A stretch of 64,000 bases of DNA from Blautia sp900556555 (GTDB taxonomy: Bacteria > Bacillota > Clostridia > Lachnospirales > Lachnospiraceae): NCBI GenBank assembly GCA_964250615.1, contig CAXUGM010000006.1, one strand, 5' to 3'. This document shows, one piece after another, positions 42,346 through 52,050 of the stretch. Within the stretch, counting starts at the first letter, position 1. Every line of letters begins with the position of its first letter. The position numbers were made by a program, and so were the translations under genes. Under the pieces are notes generated by a model, which made no database searches, was not told the origin of the DNA, and was given only the letters and a program-made list of their open reading frames with translations.

Positions 42346-43269
42346 ATGAAAAAAACAGCATTAGTAATCATGGCTGCCGGTATTGGAAGCCGCTTTGGAA
42401 AAGGAATCAAGCAGTTGGCAAAAGTAGGCCCAAGTGGAGAGATCATTATGGATTATTCCATCCATGATGCGTTAGAGGCAGGATTTAATAAGGTTGTTTT
42501 TATTATCAGAAAAGATATTGAAGAAGAATTCAGAGAAATCATCGGAAACAGAATTGAAAAAATTACAGAAGTGGAATATGTATTCCAGGATTTAAAGGAT
42601 CTTCCGGAAGGCTTTACATGCCCGGCAGACCGTACGAAGCCATGGGGAACCGGCCAGGCAGTTCTGGCTGCAAAAAAGGCTATTGCAGAGCCGTTTGTTG
42701 TGATTAATGCAGATGATTATTATGGAAAAGAAGCTTTTGTAAAAATCCATGATTATCTTGTAGCAGACAAGGCAGCAGGAGAAAAGATGGATATCTGTAT
42801 GGCTGGATTTATCCTGGAAAATACATTAAGTGATAACGGCGGCGTAACAAGAGGTGTTTGCTCCCTGGATGACAATAGAAATCTGGTGGGCATTGAGGAG
42901 ACTTATAACATTCAGAAAACACCGGAAGGCCCGGCAGCAATCGATGAGGAAACCGGAGAGAAGAAAGCTTTAGATTCCCAGACCCTGGTGTCTATGAATA
43001 TGTGGGGGCTGACTCCTGAATTCCTGGAAGTATTAGAACAGGGATTTAAAGAATTTCTTGCTAATGTAAAACCGGGAGAAATCAAGAAGGAATATCTCCT
43101 TCCGGCAGTGGTAGACCAGCTTATTAAAGAAAACAGGGCAGAAGTAGCTGTTCTGAAGACACATGATACCTGGTTTGGTGTGACTTACCAGGAAGACAAA
43201 GAAAAAGTTATGGAATCTTTCCGCGACCTGGTGAAAAAAGGTGTATATAAGGAACAGCTCTTTTCATAA
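42346..43269 (+). CDS. NTP-transferase-family sugar nucleotidyltransferase
   Basis: 307 residues. The N-terminal Rossmann fold of NTP transferases shows VIMAAGIGSRFG and the basic KQLAKVGP, with a central NADDYYG giving the metal aspartates. Such enzymes make NDP-sugars from sugar-1-phosphates. The sugar cannot be told: it lacks the C-terminal repeats of GlmU or GlgC. It is followed by glmM, so a role in cell-envelope precursors is plausible, but a promoter-like region lies between them. Confidence 0.82.
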   Translation: MKKTALVIMAAGIGSRFGKGIKQLAKVGPSGEIIMDYSIHDALEAGFNKVVFIIRKDIEEEFREIIGNRIEKITEVEYVFQDLKDLPEGFTCPADRTKPWGTGQAVLAAKKAIAEPFVVINADDYYGKEAFVKIHDYLVADKAAGEKMDICMAGFILENTLSDNGGVTRGVCSLDDNRNLVGIEETYNIQKTPEGPAAIDEETGEKKALDSQTLVSMNMWGLTPEFLEVLEQGFKEFLANVKPGEIKKEYLLPAVVDQLIKENRAEVAVLKTHDTWFGVTYQEDKEKVMESFRDLVKKGVYKEQLFS

Positions 43270-43357
43270 ATTAGTGACAAATTTCTCAAAGTGTGTTATT
43301 GTGTTAAAGGCACTAATAAGACAAAAAAAGAGAATGATTGTGTAAAAGGAGCTAATT

Positions 43358-44701
43358 ATGGGTAAATATTTTGGAACAGACGGTTTTCGTGGCGAAGCAA
43401 ACGTGGATTTGACAGTAGAGCATGCGTTCAAAGTAGGCAGATTCCTGGGATGGTATTTCGGGAAAGAACATAAGGCAAGAATCGTTATCGGAAAGGATAC
43501 CAGACGAAGCAGCTATATGTTTGAGTATTCTTTGGTTGCCGGCCTTACCGCTTCCGGTGCAGATGTATTTTTGCTTCACGTTACTACAACACCAAGTGTT
43601 TCTTATGTAGTGCGTACAGAAGACTTTGACTGTGGAATTATGATTTCAGCCAGTCACAATCCTTTCTATGACAATGGAATCAAAATTATAAATGGAAATG
43701 GCCAGAAACTGGAAGCATCTGTAGAGGAACAGATAGAAGCATACATTGATGGTGAGATAGAAGAACTGCCTTTGGCAAAGAAAGAAGAAATCGGACGTAC
43801 TGTAGATTTCTCAGCAGGAAGAAACCGTTATATCGGATATTTGATCTCTATTCCGACCAGAGCGTTTAAGAATGTACGTGTAGGTCTGGATTGCTCAAAC
43901 GGAAGTGCATCTGCCATTGCAAAAAGCGTATTTGATGCACTGGGAGCAAAAACTTATGTGATTCACAATGAGCCAAATGGTGTAAATATCAATACCAACT
44001 GTGGTTCCACACACATTGAAGAACTGAAAAAATTTGTAAAAGAGAATCAGCTGGATGTGGGATTTGCCTATGATGGTGATGCAGACCGCTGTATTGCCGT
44101 GGATGACCAGGGAGAAGAGGTAAATGGAGACCTGATCATGTATGTGTGCGGCAAGTACATGAAAGAATGCGGTAAATTGAACAACAATACCATTGTGACA
44201 ACGATCATGTCTAACCTGGGCTTGTATAAGGCTTGTGACAGGGAAGGGATTTCCTATGAAAAAACAGCAGTTGGTGATAAGTATGTGTGTGAAAATATGA
44301 TGGCAAACGGCCATTCTATTGGCGGTGAGCAGTCCGGCCACATCATTTTTGCAAAACATGCTACCACAGGAGATGGCATCCTTACTTCTTTGAAGCTGAT
44401 GGAAGTTATCATTGAGAAAAAACTTCCGCTCAGTACCCTGACAAAAGAAGTTACCATTTATCCTCAGGTTCTTAAAAATGTGAAGGTTAAGGATAAAAAG
44501 GAAGCAAGAGAGAATCCAAAGGTAGTAGAAGTTGTCAAAAAAGTAGAAGAAGCCCTTGGCGATGACGGAAGAATCCTGGTTCGTGAAAGCGGAACAGAGC
44601 CGTTGATCCGTGTTATGGTAGAGGCTGCTACGAATGAAATTTGTGAAGATTATGTAAATCAAGTGATTGAAGTGATCAAATCAGAAAATCTGATAGCATA
44701 A
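43358..44701 (+). CDS. glmM: Phosphoglucosamine mutase
   Basis: 447 residues. Interconverts glucosamine-6-phosphate and glucosamine-1-phosphate for UDP-GlcNAc synthesis. The phosphoserine loop is ISASHNPFYDNG, the metal loop AYDGDADRC, the sugar-binding loop GGEQSGH, and the phosphate site RESGTEPLIRVM. The start MGKYFGTDGFRG is typical. A possible promoter GTGACA (43274) and TATTGT (43297, 17-base spacer) precedes it. The gene downstream encodes a lipoprotein 32 bases later. Confidence 0.95.
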   Translation: MGKYFGTDGFRGEANVDLTVEHAFKVGRFLGWYFGKEHKARIVIGKDTRRSSYMFEYSLVAGLTASGADVFLLHVTTTPSVSYVVRTEDFDCGIMISASHNPFYDNGIKIINGNGQKLEASVEEQIEAYIDGEIEELPLAKKEEIGRTVDFSAGRNRYIGYLISIPTRAFKNVRVGLDCSNGSASAIAKSVFDALGAKTYVIHNEPNGVNINTNCGSTHIEELKKFVKENQLDVGFAYDGDADRCIAVDDQGEEVNGDLIMYVCGKYMKECGKLNNNTIVTTIMSNLGLYKACDREGISYEKTAVGDKYVCENMMANGHSIGGEQSGHIIFAKHATTGDGILTSLKLMEVIIEKKLPLSTLTKEVTIYPQVLKNVKVKDKKEARENPKVVEVVKKVEEALGDDGRILVRESGTEPLIRVMVEAATNEICEDYVNQVIEVIKSENLIA

Positions 44702-44733
44702 ATATTGTTACAGAAAGACAAGAGGGTGAACAG

Positions 44734-45768
44734 GTGAAGAAAAGGGTACTTTTAGCCGTAGCCGCAGCTCTTTGCCTGCTGGCCGGCTGTAAAAAAAGTG
44801 AACCTGCAGAGTATGAAAAAGGTATGGAAAATCTGGAAAAGCAGAAATATGAACAGGCAGTCCAGAATTTTGAAGATGCCATACAAAAAGGGGAAGAATC
44901 AATTCTGTCCTGGAGAGGAATCGGGCTTGCCAGGACAGGACAGGGAAATTATGAAAAGGCGGAAGAAGCCTATTCTACAGCCCTGGGTATCACAGAGAAA
45001 AAAGAGAAAGCATTACAAAGAGATTTATATTTGTATCTGGCGGATGCACAGTATCATCAAGAGGATTATCAGGGCTGTATCGAGACCTGCAGCCAGCTTC
45101 TGGAATCAGATGAGTATGAGGATGGATACTTTCTCAGGGGAAGCTGTTACCTGAGGAGAAATGAATATAAAAAGGCGGAGAATGATTTCAAAAAGGTTAT
45201 CTCCCACAATGCAGGTTATCAGGATTATCTGGATATTTACAGAATCTACCAGGAATGCGGCTTATCGGCAGATGGAGAAGAATATCTGGAATCAGCTTTG
45301 GATTTAAAGGGAAATTCAGCCAAAGACCATTATCAGAGAGGGCGGATTTATTATTATCTTTCTGAGTACAAGGATGCAGAAAAATCTCTGAAGACTGCTT
45401 TAAAAAAAGGTTATGAGCAAGCAGCCTTATATCTGGGAAAGGTATATGCAGAAGAACAGGATTATGAACAGGCAGTTTCTATGTATAAGAAATGCCTGGA
45501 AACAGAGAATATGAAGGCAGAGGCCTATAATGGCCTGGCATGTTGTGCAGCGGCACAGGGAGATTATACAAAGGCATTGTCTTATATCGAAAAGGGATTG
45601 AAAACGAAAGATTTGGAAATGAAACAGGTGCTTTTGTTTAATCAAATCGTGTTTTTTGAGGAATCTATGGATTTTGTTTCTGCAAAGGAGAAAGTCAGCG
45701 AATATCTGGAGCGATATCCACAAGATAAAGATGCACTGCGGGAATATTATTTTTTACAGACGAGATAA
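44734..45768 (+). CDS. TPR-repeat lipoprotein
   Basis: 344 residues, with a GTG start at 44734. A lipoprotein signal ends in the lipobox LLAGC (Cys about residue 19), so the mature protein is anchored on the outer face of the membrane. The rest is about eight tetratricopeptide repeats (for example EYEKGMENLEKQKYEQAVQN, and repeated pairs YxxAExxF). TPR proteins act as scaffolds; no partner is named by context beyond glmM upstream and a terminator downstream. Confidence 0.85.
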   Translation: MKKRVLLAVAAALCLLAGCKKSEPAEYEKGMENLEKQKYEQAVQNFEDAIQKGEESILSWRGIGLARTGQGNYEKAEEAYSTALGITEKKEKALQRDLYLYLADAQYHQEDYQGCIETCSQLLESDEYEDGYFLRGSCYLRRNEYKKAENDFKKVISHNAGYQDYLDIYRIYQECGLSADGEEYLESALDLKGNSAKDHYQRGRIYYYLSEYKDAEKSLKTALKKGYEQAALYLGKVYAEEQDYEQAVSMYKKCLETENMKAEAYNGLACCAAAQGDYTKALSYIEKGLKTKDLEMKQVLLFNQIVFFEESMDFVSAKEKVSEYLERYPQDKDALREYYFLQTR

Positions 45769-45770
45769 AA

Positions 45771-45812
45771 AACCGGGAACTGTTGATGGAGAAAAACAGT
45801 TCCCGGTTTTTT
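45771..45812 (+). terminator. Terminator after the TPR lipoprotein
   Basis: A perfect 14-bp stem (AACCGGGAACTGTT with AACAGTTCCCGGTT) and a T run. Confidence 0.94.
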
Positions 45813-45903
45813 ATATTATAAAATTTTTGAAAAAATGAATAGGGCTTGCCTTAATCATAAGAAGGAAGTATCATAAAATAAGCAAGCAGAATAGGAGAGC
45901 TAT

Positions 45904-47154
45904 ATGGAGTTATATGAGTTAAAAGAAGAACAGGAACGTGTGATTCTGGTAGGGGTGCAGACAAGAGAAGGAGACGATACCCAGGATTCTTTGGATGAGC
46001 TGAAGGATCTGGTGAAAACAGCGGGAGCCGAAACCGTGGGAATGATGATTCAGAGCAGGGAAGCTATCCACCCGGGATATTATGTGGGAACCGGAAAGCT
46101 GGAAGAAATCCGTATGATGGCAGCAGCTTATGATGCAACAGGTATCGTCTGTGATGATGAACTGACTCCGTCTCAGATAAATAACCTGGAGAGAGAATTG
46201 GAACTAAAGATCATGGACAGAACCATGGTGATACTGGATATTTTTGCAGCAAGGGCACGTACCAGTGAAGGAAAAATTCAGGTGGAGCTGGCACAGCTTA
46301 GATACCGTGCATCAAGGCTTACAGGACTTGGTACATCCATGTCAAGACTTGGGGGAGGTATCGGTACCAGAGGTCCGGGTGAGAAAAAACTGGAGATGGA
46401 CAGACGTTTGATTAAGGTGCGGATTTCTCAATTAAAAAGGGATTTAGAGCAGGTGAAACGTCACAGAGAATTGCTGAGAGAAGGAAGAAGCAGAGAAAAC
46501 ATTATGACAGCAGCCATTGTAGGATATACCAATGCAGGAAAATCTACGCTGCTGAACACCCTGACCAATGCGGATGTGTTGGAAGAAGATAAATTATTTG
46601 CCACCCTGGATCCCACCACAAGAGTTCTGGAGCTTCCGGGAAAGCAGAGGCTTTATCTTACAGATACCGTAGGATTTATCAGAAAATTACCTCACCATTT
46701 AATCGAGGCATTTAAAAGTACCCTGGAGGAAGCAAAGTATGCAGATTTCATCATTCATGTGGTGGATGCTTCCAATCCTCAGAGAGATGAACAGATGTAT
46801 GTGGTGTACGAAACATTGAAGGAACTTGGGGTGCAGGATAAGAAAATCGTTACCCTGTTTAACAAGCAGGATAAGGTGGAAGAGCCGGAGGTTTTACGTG
46901 ATTTCAGGGCAGATTATGTGCTGAAAACAGCCGTAAAAACAGGACAGGGACTGGAAGAATTGAAGGAAGTTCTGGAGAAAGTGATTACAGAAGACCAGAT
47001 ATATCTGGAGAGAGTGCTTGGGTATCAGGAGGCAGGGCAGATTCAGATAATCCGGAAATACGGGCAGTTACTCTCAGAAGAATATACCCCGGAGGGCATT
47101 GAGATTAAGGCAAGAGTTCCAAGAAATATTTATGGAAAAATCGGTGGAAAATAA
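45904..47154 (+). CDS. hflX: GTPase HflX
   Basis: 416 residues. An N-terminal HflX domain (about 1-185) with a glycine-rich GGGIGTRGPGEKKLEMDRR linker is followed by a GTPase domain: G1 GYTNAGKST, G3 DTVGF and G4 NKQD. HflX splits stalled or hibernating 70S ribosomes. ATG 45904 follows AGGAGAG. It has its own transcript between two terminators. Confidence 0.95.
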   Translation: MELYELKEEQERVILVGVQTREGDDTQDSLDELKDLVKTAGAETVGMMIQSREAIHPGYYVGTGKLEEIRMMAAAYDATGIVCDDELTPSQINNLERELELKIMDRTMVILDIFAARARTSEGKIQVELAQLRYRASRLTGLGTSMSRLGGGIGTRGPGEKKLEMDRRLIKVRISQLKRDLEQVKRHRELLREGRSRENIMTAAIVGYTNAGKSTLLNTLTNADVLEEDKLFATLDPTTRVLELPGKQRLYLTDTVGFIRKLPHHLIEAFKSTLEEAKYADFIIHVVDASNPQRDEQMYVVYETLKELGVQDKKIVTLFNKQDKVEEPEVLRDFRADYVLKTAVKTGQGLEELKEVLEKVITEDQIYLERVLGYQEAGQIQIIRKYGQLLSEEYTPEGIEIKARVPRNIYGKIGGK

Positions 47155-47165
47155 ACAAACATATA

Positions 47166-47206
47166 AAAAGAGAGGGATAACCATTGCGGCTGTCCCTCTC
47201 TTTTTA
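47166..47206. terminator. Bidirectional terminator between hflX and argG
   Basis: AAAAAGAGAGGGA pairs with TCCCTCTCTTTTT around a 15-base loop. Both strands end in a T run, fitting the convergent genes. Confidence 0.92.
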
Positions 47207-47224
47207 TGGGGTATATAAACAAAA

Positions 47225-48451
47225 CTAATTCTGTTTTTTCTCTGTCTCAGCCATCATCATAGCACGGACTTTTAATGGAAGTCCGAATAAGGTGATGAAT
47301 CCGTCTGCGTCATGGTGGTCATACAAATCTCCTGTTGTGAAAGATGCCAGAGATTCATTGTACAGGCTGTATGGAGATGTGGTTCCGGCTTTGATGATGT
47401 TTCCTTTGTAAAGCTTGAACTTCACTTCACCAGTTACATACTTCTGAGTGGACTCTACAAATGCCTGAAGCGCCTCACGAAGCGGTGTGAACCATTTTCC
47501 TTCATATACAACCTGAGCAAACTGGCTGCCTAATTTTTTCTTCATTTCCATGGTTTCGCGGTCTAAAACAAGCTCTTCTAACTGTGCATGTGCTTCCATC
47601 AGGATAGTTCCGCCTGGTGTTTCATATACACCACGGGATTTCATGCCGACTACACGGTTTTCAACAATATCGATAATACCGATTCCGTTTTCGCCACCCA
47701 GACGGTTCAGTTCTGTGATGATTTCAGAAACTTTCATTGCTTTACCGTTTAAAGTTTTCGGTACACCGGATTCAAAAGTCATAGTAACCTCTGTTTCTAC
47801 ATCTGGTGCTTTCTGAGGCGGAACACTTAAAACAAGAACCTGGTCATAGTTCGGTGCTTCGGCAGGGTTTTCCAGTTCCAGTCCTTCATGGCTGATATGC
47901 CATAAGTTCCGGTCACGGCTGTAGCTATGGCTTGCATCAAAAGGAAGATGGATGCCATGAGCTTCGCAGAATGCGATTTCATCTTCACGGGACTGCATGG
48001 TCCAGATATCAGTCATACGCCATGGTGCAATGATTTTAATATCAGGTGCCAGAGCTTTAATTCCCAGTTCGAAACGGATCTGGTCATTTCCTTTTCCTGT
48101 TGCACCGTGACAGATGGCAACTGCGTTTTCTTTTCTTGCAATTTCAACAAGGCGTTTGGCAATTACCGGGCGGGCCATGGAAGTTCCAAGAAGATATTTG
48201 TTCTCATATACGGCACCTGCCTGTACACATGGAGTAATGTACTCATCACAGAATTCGTCTACAACATCTTCGATATACAGCTTTGCAGCACCTGATAATG
48301 CAGCACGTTCTGCCAGTCCGTCTAATTCAGCACCCTGTCCGCAGTTGATGCAGCAGCAGATGACATCATAATCAAAATTTTCTTTTAACCAAGGTATTAA
48401 CGCTGTGGTATCTAATCCGCCGGAATATGCTAAAACAACTTTTTCTTTCAT
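47225..48451 (-). CDS. argG: Argininosuccinate synthase
   Basis: 408 residues. Joins citrulline and aspartate with ATP, the penultimate step of arginine synthesis. The ATP-pyrophosphatase loop AYSGGLDTT is at the N-terminus; CHGATGKGNDQIRFE and SYSRDRNLWHIS bind citrulline and aspartate. AGGAGG precedes the ATG on the minus strand. argH, often next to argG, is absent. It is divergent from argCJBD with matching operator-like sites in both promoters. Confidence 0.96.
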   Translation of the reverse strand: MKEKVVLAYSGGLDTTALIPWLKENFDYDVICCCINCGQGAELDGLAERAALSGAAKLYIEDVVDEFCDEYITPCVQAGAVYENKYLLGTSMARPVIAKRLVEIARKENAVAICHGATGKGNDQIRFELGIKALAPDIKIIAPWRMTDIWTMQSREDEIAFCEAHGIHLPFDASHSYSRDRNLWHISHEGLELENPAEAPNYDQVLVLSVPPQKAPDVETEVTMTFESGVPKTLNGKAMKVSEIITELNRLGGENGIGIIDIVENRVVGMKSRGVYETPGGTILMEAHAQLEELVLDRETMEMKKKLGSQFAQVVYEGKWFTPLREALQAFVESTQKYVTGEVKFKLYKGNIIKAGTTSPYSLYNESLASFTTGDLYDHHDADGFITLFGLPLKVRAMMMAETEKKQN

Positions 48452-48515
48452 TTTAAAATCCTCCTGAAATCTTATTTATCCGTAAGCCGTAAGGGCTTGT
48501 TTTTTCACTAAAGGT

Positions 48516-48544
48516 ACTATACAACATTTATCATAATTATGCAA
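48516..48544 (-). promoter_or_regulatory. argG promoter with ARG-box-like palindrome
   Basis: On the minus strand TTGCAT (48539-48544) and TATAGT (48516-48521) are spaced by 17 bases. A partial palindrome TGCATAATTATGAT (plus coordinates 48530-48543) overlaps the -35. It shares the core ATAATTAT with the site in the argC promoter, which suggests control of both by an ArgR-type repressor (inference). Confidence 0.7.
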
Positions 48545-48839
48545 TAGTAAAAATGAAAAAAATTGAAAAAATTTTAGGAACTCAGTAAGAGAAAATAAAA
48601 AATAGCAGAAAAACACTACATTTAATAAGGTAAATAGAAAATCCAAAGAGAAAAAATAATGTAAAATATAAAAAAGATACTTGCATAAATGAAAATATGG
48701 ATGTATAATTATTCAAAATTTAAGATAAATATACATGAAATGACAAGAGATATTTCTTGCACAGGGGAAAAAAAGAGAGTATCATGTGCAATAAGAAGAA
48801 CGTGTATTGGAAGTAAGAGGAAAAGAGAGGATGGAAAAC
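48545..48839 (+). promoter_or_regulatory. argC promoter and leader
   Basis: TTGCAT (48681-48686) and TATAAT (48704-48709), 17-base spacer. The palindrome TGTATAATTATTCA (48702-48715), an ARG-box-like site, lies over the -10; TTGCATAAATGA over the -35 may be a second half-site. The region from 48545 to 48680 is very A-rich and holds no gene that I can support. The leader to argC is about 125 bases. Confidence 0.7.
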
Positions 48840-49880
48840 ATGATAAAAGCAGGTATTATTGGTGCGACCGGATATGCAGGAGGAGAACTGGTCCGTCTTT
48901 TGCAGGGGCACAAAAATGTAGAAATCAAGTGGTACGGATCCAGAAGTTATATTGATAAAAAATATTATGAAGTCTATCAGAATATGTTTGAAATTGTAGA
49001 TGATACCTGTCTGGATGATAATATGGAAGCTCTGGCAGAACAGGTAGATGTTATTTTTACGGCAACACCCCAGGGGCTGTGTGCTTCTATGGTAAATGAA
49101 GAGATTCTGTCTAAGGTAAAAATCATTGATTTGAGTGCAGATTTCCGGATAAAAGATGTAAAGGTTTATGAAGAATGGTACAAAATCCATCATCCGTCAC
49201 CTGAATTTATCGATGAAGCTGTGTATGGGCTTTGTGAAATTAACAGAGAAAAAGTGAAAAAAGCCCGTCTGGTTGCAAATCCAGGATGTTATACAACTTG
49301 CAGTATCCTGACCTGTTATCCACTGGTGAAAGAGGGGCTGATTGATCCGGATACGCTGATCATTGATGCAAAATCAGGTACTTCCGGTGCGGGAAGAGGG
49401 GCAAAAATTGACAATCTTTTCTGTGAAGTAAATGAAAATATGAAGGCTTACGGTGTGGCAAATCACAGACATACACCTGAGATTGAAGAACAGTTAGGAT
49501 ATGCAGCAGGCCATGAAATTCTGCTGAATTTTACACCTCATCTGGTGCCAATGAACCGGGGGATTCTGGCAACTGCCTACGCAAAACTGACCAAAGAAGT
49601 GACCTATGAAGAAGTAAAAGCAGTCTATGATAAATACTATAAAAACGAGAAATTTGTACGTATTTTAGAGAAAGATATGTATCCTCAGACCAAGTGGGTA
49701 GAGGGCAGCAATTATGTGGATGTGAATTTTAAAATTGATCCAAGAACACATAGGATCATCATGATGGGAGCAATCGATAACCTGGTAAAAGGTGCGGCAG
49801 GACAGGCAGTGCAGAATATGAATCTGATGTTTGGAGAAGAAGAAACAGAAGGATTAAATCTGGTTCCTATGTTTCCGTAA
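48840..49880 (+). CDS. argC: N-acetyl-gamma-glutamyl-phosphate reductase
   Basis: 346 residues, the normal length. Third step of ornithine synthesis: NADPH reduction of N-acetylglutamyl phosphate to the semialdehyde. The nucleotide motif GATGYAGGELVRLL opens the protein, and the catalytic cysteine is in VANPGCYTT. The frame extends to 48807, but the ATG at 48840 fits GAGAGG at 48825-48830; the ATG at 48831 is too close. First gene of argCJBD. Confidence 0.95.
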   Translation: MIKAGIIGATGYAGGELVRLLQGHKNVEIKWYGSRSYIDKKYYEVYQNMFEIVDDTCLDDNMEALAEQVDVIFTATPQGLCASMVNEEILSKVKIIDLSADFRIKDVKVYEEWYKIHHPSPEFIDEAVYGLCEINREKVKKARLVANPGCYTTCSILTCYPLVKEGLIDPDTLIIDAKSGTSGAGRGAKIDNLFCEVNENMKAYGVANHRHTPEIEEQLGYAAGHEILLNFTPHLVPMNRGILATAYAKLTKEVTYEEVKAVYDKYYKNEKFVRILEKDMYPQTKWVEGSNYVDVNFKIDPRTHRIIMMGAIDNLVKGAAGQAVQNMNLMFGEEETEGLNLVPMFP

Positions 49881-49911
49881 ATAGAAAAAAATCAGAAAGA
49901 AGGATAAAAAA

Positions 49912-51135
49912 ATGAAGATGATTGATGGAGGAGTAACCTCTGCGAAAGGATTTCAGGCAGCAGGGATTGCAGCAGGGATAAAAAAAGGAAATACAAAAGA
50001 TATGGCTATGATCTACAGTGAAAAGCCATGCAATACAGCAGGAACCTTTACCACCAATGTGGTGAAGGCAGCACCTGTAAAGTGGGATCAGAAAGTAGTC
50101 TATGAATCAGCTTATACTCAGGCTGTTGTGTGCAACAGCGGTATTGCAAATGCATGCACAGGAGAAGAGGGATATGGTTACTGCAAGGCAACAGCGAAGG
50201 CAGCAGGGGAAGTCTTAAATATCCCGGAAGAAGCAGTGCTGGTCGCATCTACAGGAGTGATTGGACAGCAGCTTCCCATGGGGAAAATAGAAGAGGGTGT
50301 GAAGAATCTGGTGCCGGTATTGTCGGAAACAAGACAGGCCGGAATCTTGGCAGCAGAGGCTATTATGACTACAGATACCGTAAAGAAAGAAGCTGCTGTA
50401 GAAGTGGAATTATCTGGAAAAACAGTGACAATCGGAGGTATGTGCAAAGGTTCTGGAATGATTCATCCTAATATGTGTACCATGCTGGGATTTGTTACCA
50501 CAGATGCTGCAATTGATAAGAAATTGCTTCAGGAAGCACTAAGTGAAATCGTTGAGGATACCTATAATATGATTTCTGTTGACGGAGATACTTCTACCAA
50601 TGATACGGTTCTTGTTATGGCAAACGGGATGGCTGAAAATCCTGTGATAACAGAGAAAAACAGTGATTATGAAACCTTCAAAGAGGCTCTCAAATATGTA
50701 AACACAAGCCTTGCAAAACAGATTGCAGCAGACGGGGAGGGTGCCACAGCACTTTTCGAAGTAAAAATTCTGGGAGCAGAAAGTAAGGAGCAGGCGGTCA
50801 CTCTGAGCAAATCCGTGATTACATCGAACCTTACAAAAGCTGCTATTTTCGGTCATGATGCAAACTGGGGAAGGATTCTCTGTGCCATGGGTTATTCAGG
50901 AGCAGAGTTTGATCCAGACAAAGTAGACCTGGTCTTTGAAAGCGCAGCAGGCCGCATTGAGATTATTAAAAATGGTGTGGCGGTGGACTACAGTGAGGAA
51001 GAAGCTACCAGAATTCTTTCTGAAAAGCATGTGACAGCAATTGCGGATATTAAAATGGGACAGGAGACAGCAACTGCCTGGGGCTGTGATCTGACCTATG
51101 ACTATGTGAAAATCAACGCAGATTATCGTTCATAA
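49912..51135 (+). CDS. argJ: Ornithine acetyltransferase / N-acetylglutamate synthase
   Basis: 407 residues. It moves the acetyl group from N-acetylornithine to glutamate, closing the cyclic pathway, and in many bacteria also uses acetyl-CoA. The self-cleavage site is the threonine in PNMCTMLGF, within GSGMIHPNMCT, where the usual Ala before Thr is Cys. The C-terminal segment FGHDANWGRI is typical. With argJ present, argE is not required. It lies 31 bases after argC. Confidence 0.95.
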   Translation: MKMIDGGVTSAKGFQAAGIAAGIKKGNTKDMAMIYSEKPCNTAGTFTTNVVKAAPVKWDQKVVYESAYTQAVVCNSGIANACTGEEGYGYCKATAKAAGEVLNIPEEAVLVASTGVIGQQLPMGKIEEGVKNLVPVLSETRQAGILAAEAIMTTDTVKKEAAVEVELSGKTVTIGGMCKGSGMIHPNMCTMLGFVTTDAAIDKKLLQEALSEIVEDTYNMISVDGDTSTNDTVLVMANGMAENPVITEKNSDYETFKEALKYVNTSLAKQIAADGEGATALFEVKILGAESKEQAVTLSKSVITSNLTKAAIFGHDANWGRILCAMGYSGAEFDPDKVDLVFESAAGRIEIIKNGVAVDYSEEEATRILSEKHVTAIADIKMGQETATAWGCDLTYDYVKINADYRS

Positions 51136-51156
51136 ATAAATGGAGGGATACATAAG

Positions 51157-52050
51157 ATGGTGAATCAAAAATATCTTGAAAAAGCAGAAGTATTGATCGA
51201 AGCACTTCCATATATTCAGCGTTTTAACAGAAAGATTATCGTAGTAAAATACGGTGGAAGTGCCATGGTGGATGAGCAGTTAAAGAAAAGTGTTATTCAG
51301 GATGTGGTACTGTTAAAATTAGTTGGGTTTAAGCCGATTATCGTTCATGGAGGCGGCAAAGAAATCAGCCGCTGGGTGAGCAAAGTGGGAAAAGAACCGA
51401 AGTTTATAAACGGGCTTCGTGTGACAGATGAGGAGACCATGGAGCTGGCGGAGATGGTTCTTGGAAAGGTAAATAAAGAACTGGTCAGCCTGGTGGAATC
51501 CCTTGGTGTAAAGGCCGTAGGAATCAGTGGAAAAGACGGAGGGCTTCTGAAGGTAGAAAAGAAATATTCCGGTGGTCAGGACATTGGATTTGTAGGAAAT
51601 ATTACAGAGGTGAATCCTAAAATTCTCTCAGATTTGCTGGATAATGATTTCCTCCCTATTGTATGCCCCATCGGTATGGACGAAGATTTTCTGACGTATA
51701 ACATTAATGCAGATGATGCTGCCTGTGCAATTGCCAAGGAAATGAAAGCGGAAAAACTGGCCTTTCTTACGGATATTGAAGGCGTTTACAAGAATCCGGA
51801 TGACCCGGAAAGCCTGATTTCCAAATTGTTTGTAAAGGATGCAAAAGAACTGATTAACAATGGTAATGTGGGCGGCGGTATGATCCCAAAACTACAGAAT
51901 TGTATTGGTGCAATTGAGCAGGGAGTTTCCAGAGTCCATATTCTTGACGGAAGAATTAAGCACTGCCTGCTTCTGGAAATCTTCACCAATAAAGGAATCG
52001 GAACTGCGATTTTAAGAAAGGAAGGAATACAGCATTATGATGTGCAGTAA
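51157..52050 (+). CDS. argB: Acetylglutamate kinase
   Basis: 297 residues of the amino acid kinase fold. Phosphorylates N-acetylglutamate. The motifs VVKYGGSAM, IVHGGGKEIS and NINADDAACAIA form the ATP and substrate sites. An N-terminal helix of about 25 residues precedes the core, as in the hexameric, arginine-inhibited type, so feedback inhibition is plausible (inference). ATG follows GGAGGG. Its end overlaps argD by 14 bases. Confidence 0.95.
   Translation: MVNQKYLEKAEVLIEALPYIQRFNRKIIVVKYGGSAMVDEQLKKSVIQDVVLLKLVGFKPIIVHGGGKEISRWVSKVGKEPKFINGLRVTDEETMELAEMVLGKVNKELVSLVESLGVKAVGISGKDGGLLKVEKKYSGGQDIGFVGNITEVNPKILSDLLDNDFLPIVCPIGMDEDFLTYNINADDAACAIAKEMKAEKLAFLTDIEGVYKNPDDPESLISKLFVKDAKELINNGNVGGGMIPKLQNCIGAIEQGVSRVHILDGRIKHCLLLEIFTNKGIGTAILRKEGIQHYDVQ

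Noticed and set aside
48485..48506. Short hairpin with T run (AAGCC, GGCTT, then TTTTTT) between argG and argC on the plus strand
   Set aside because: The stem has only five pairs and lies in the leader of argG, where no plus-strand transcript is expected to end.
48689..48955. Open frame overlapping the argC promoter and start
   Set aside because: It covers the argC -10 and ribosome binding site and then runs out of frame inside argC; the product has no known features.
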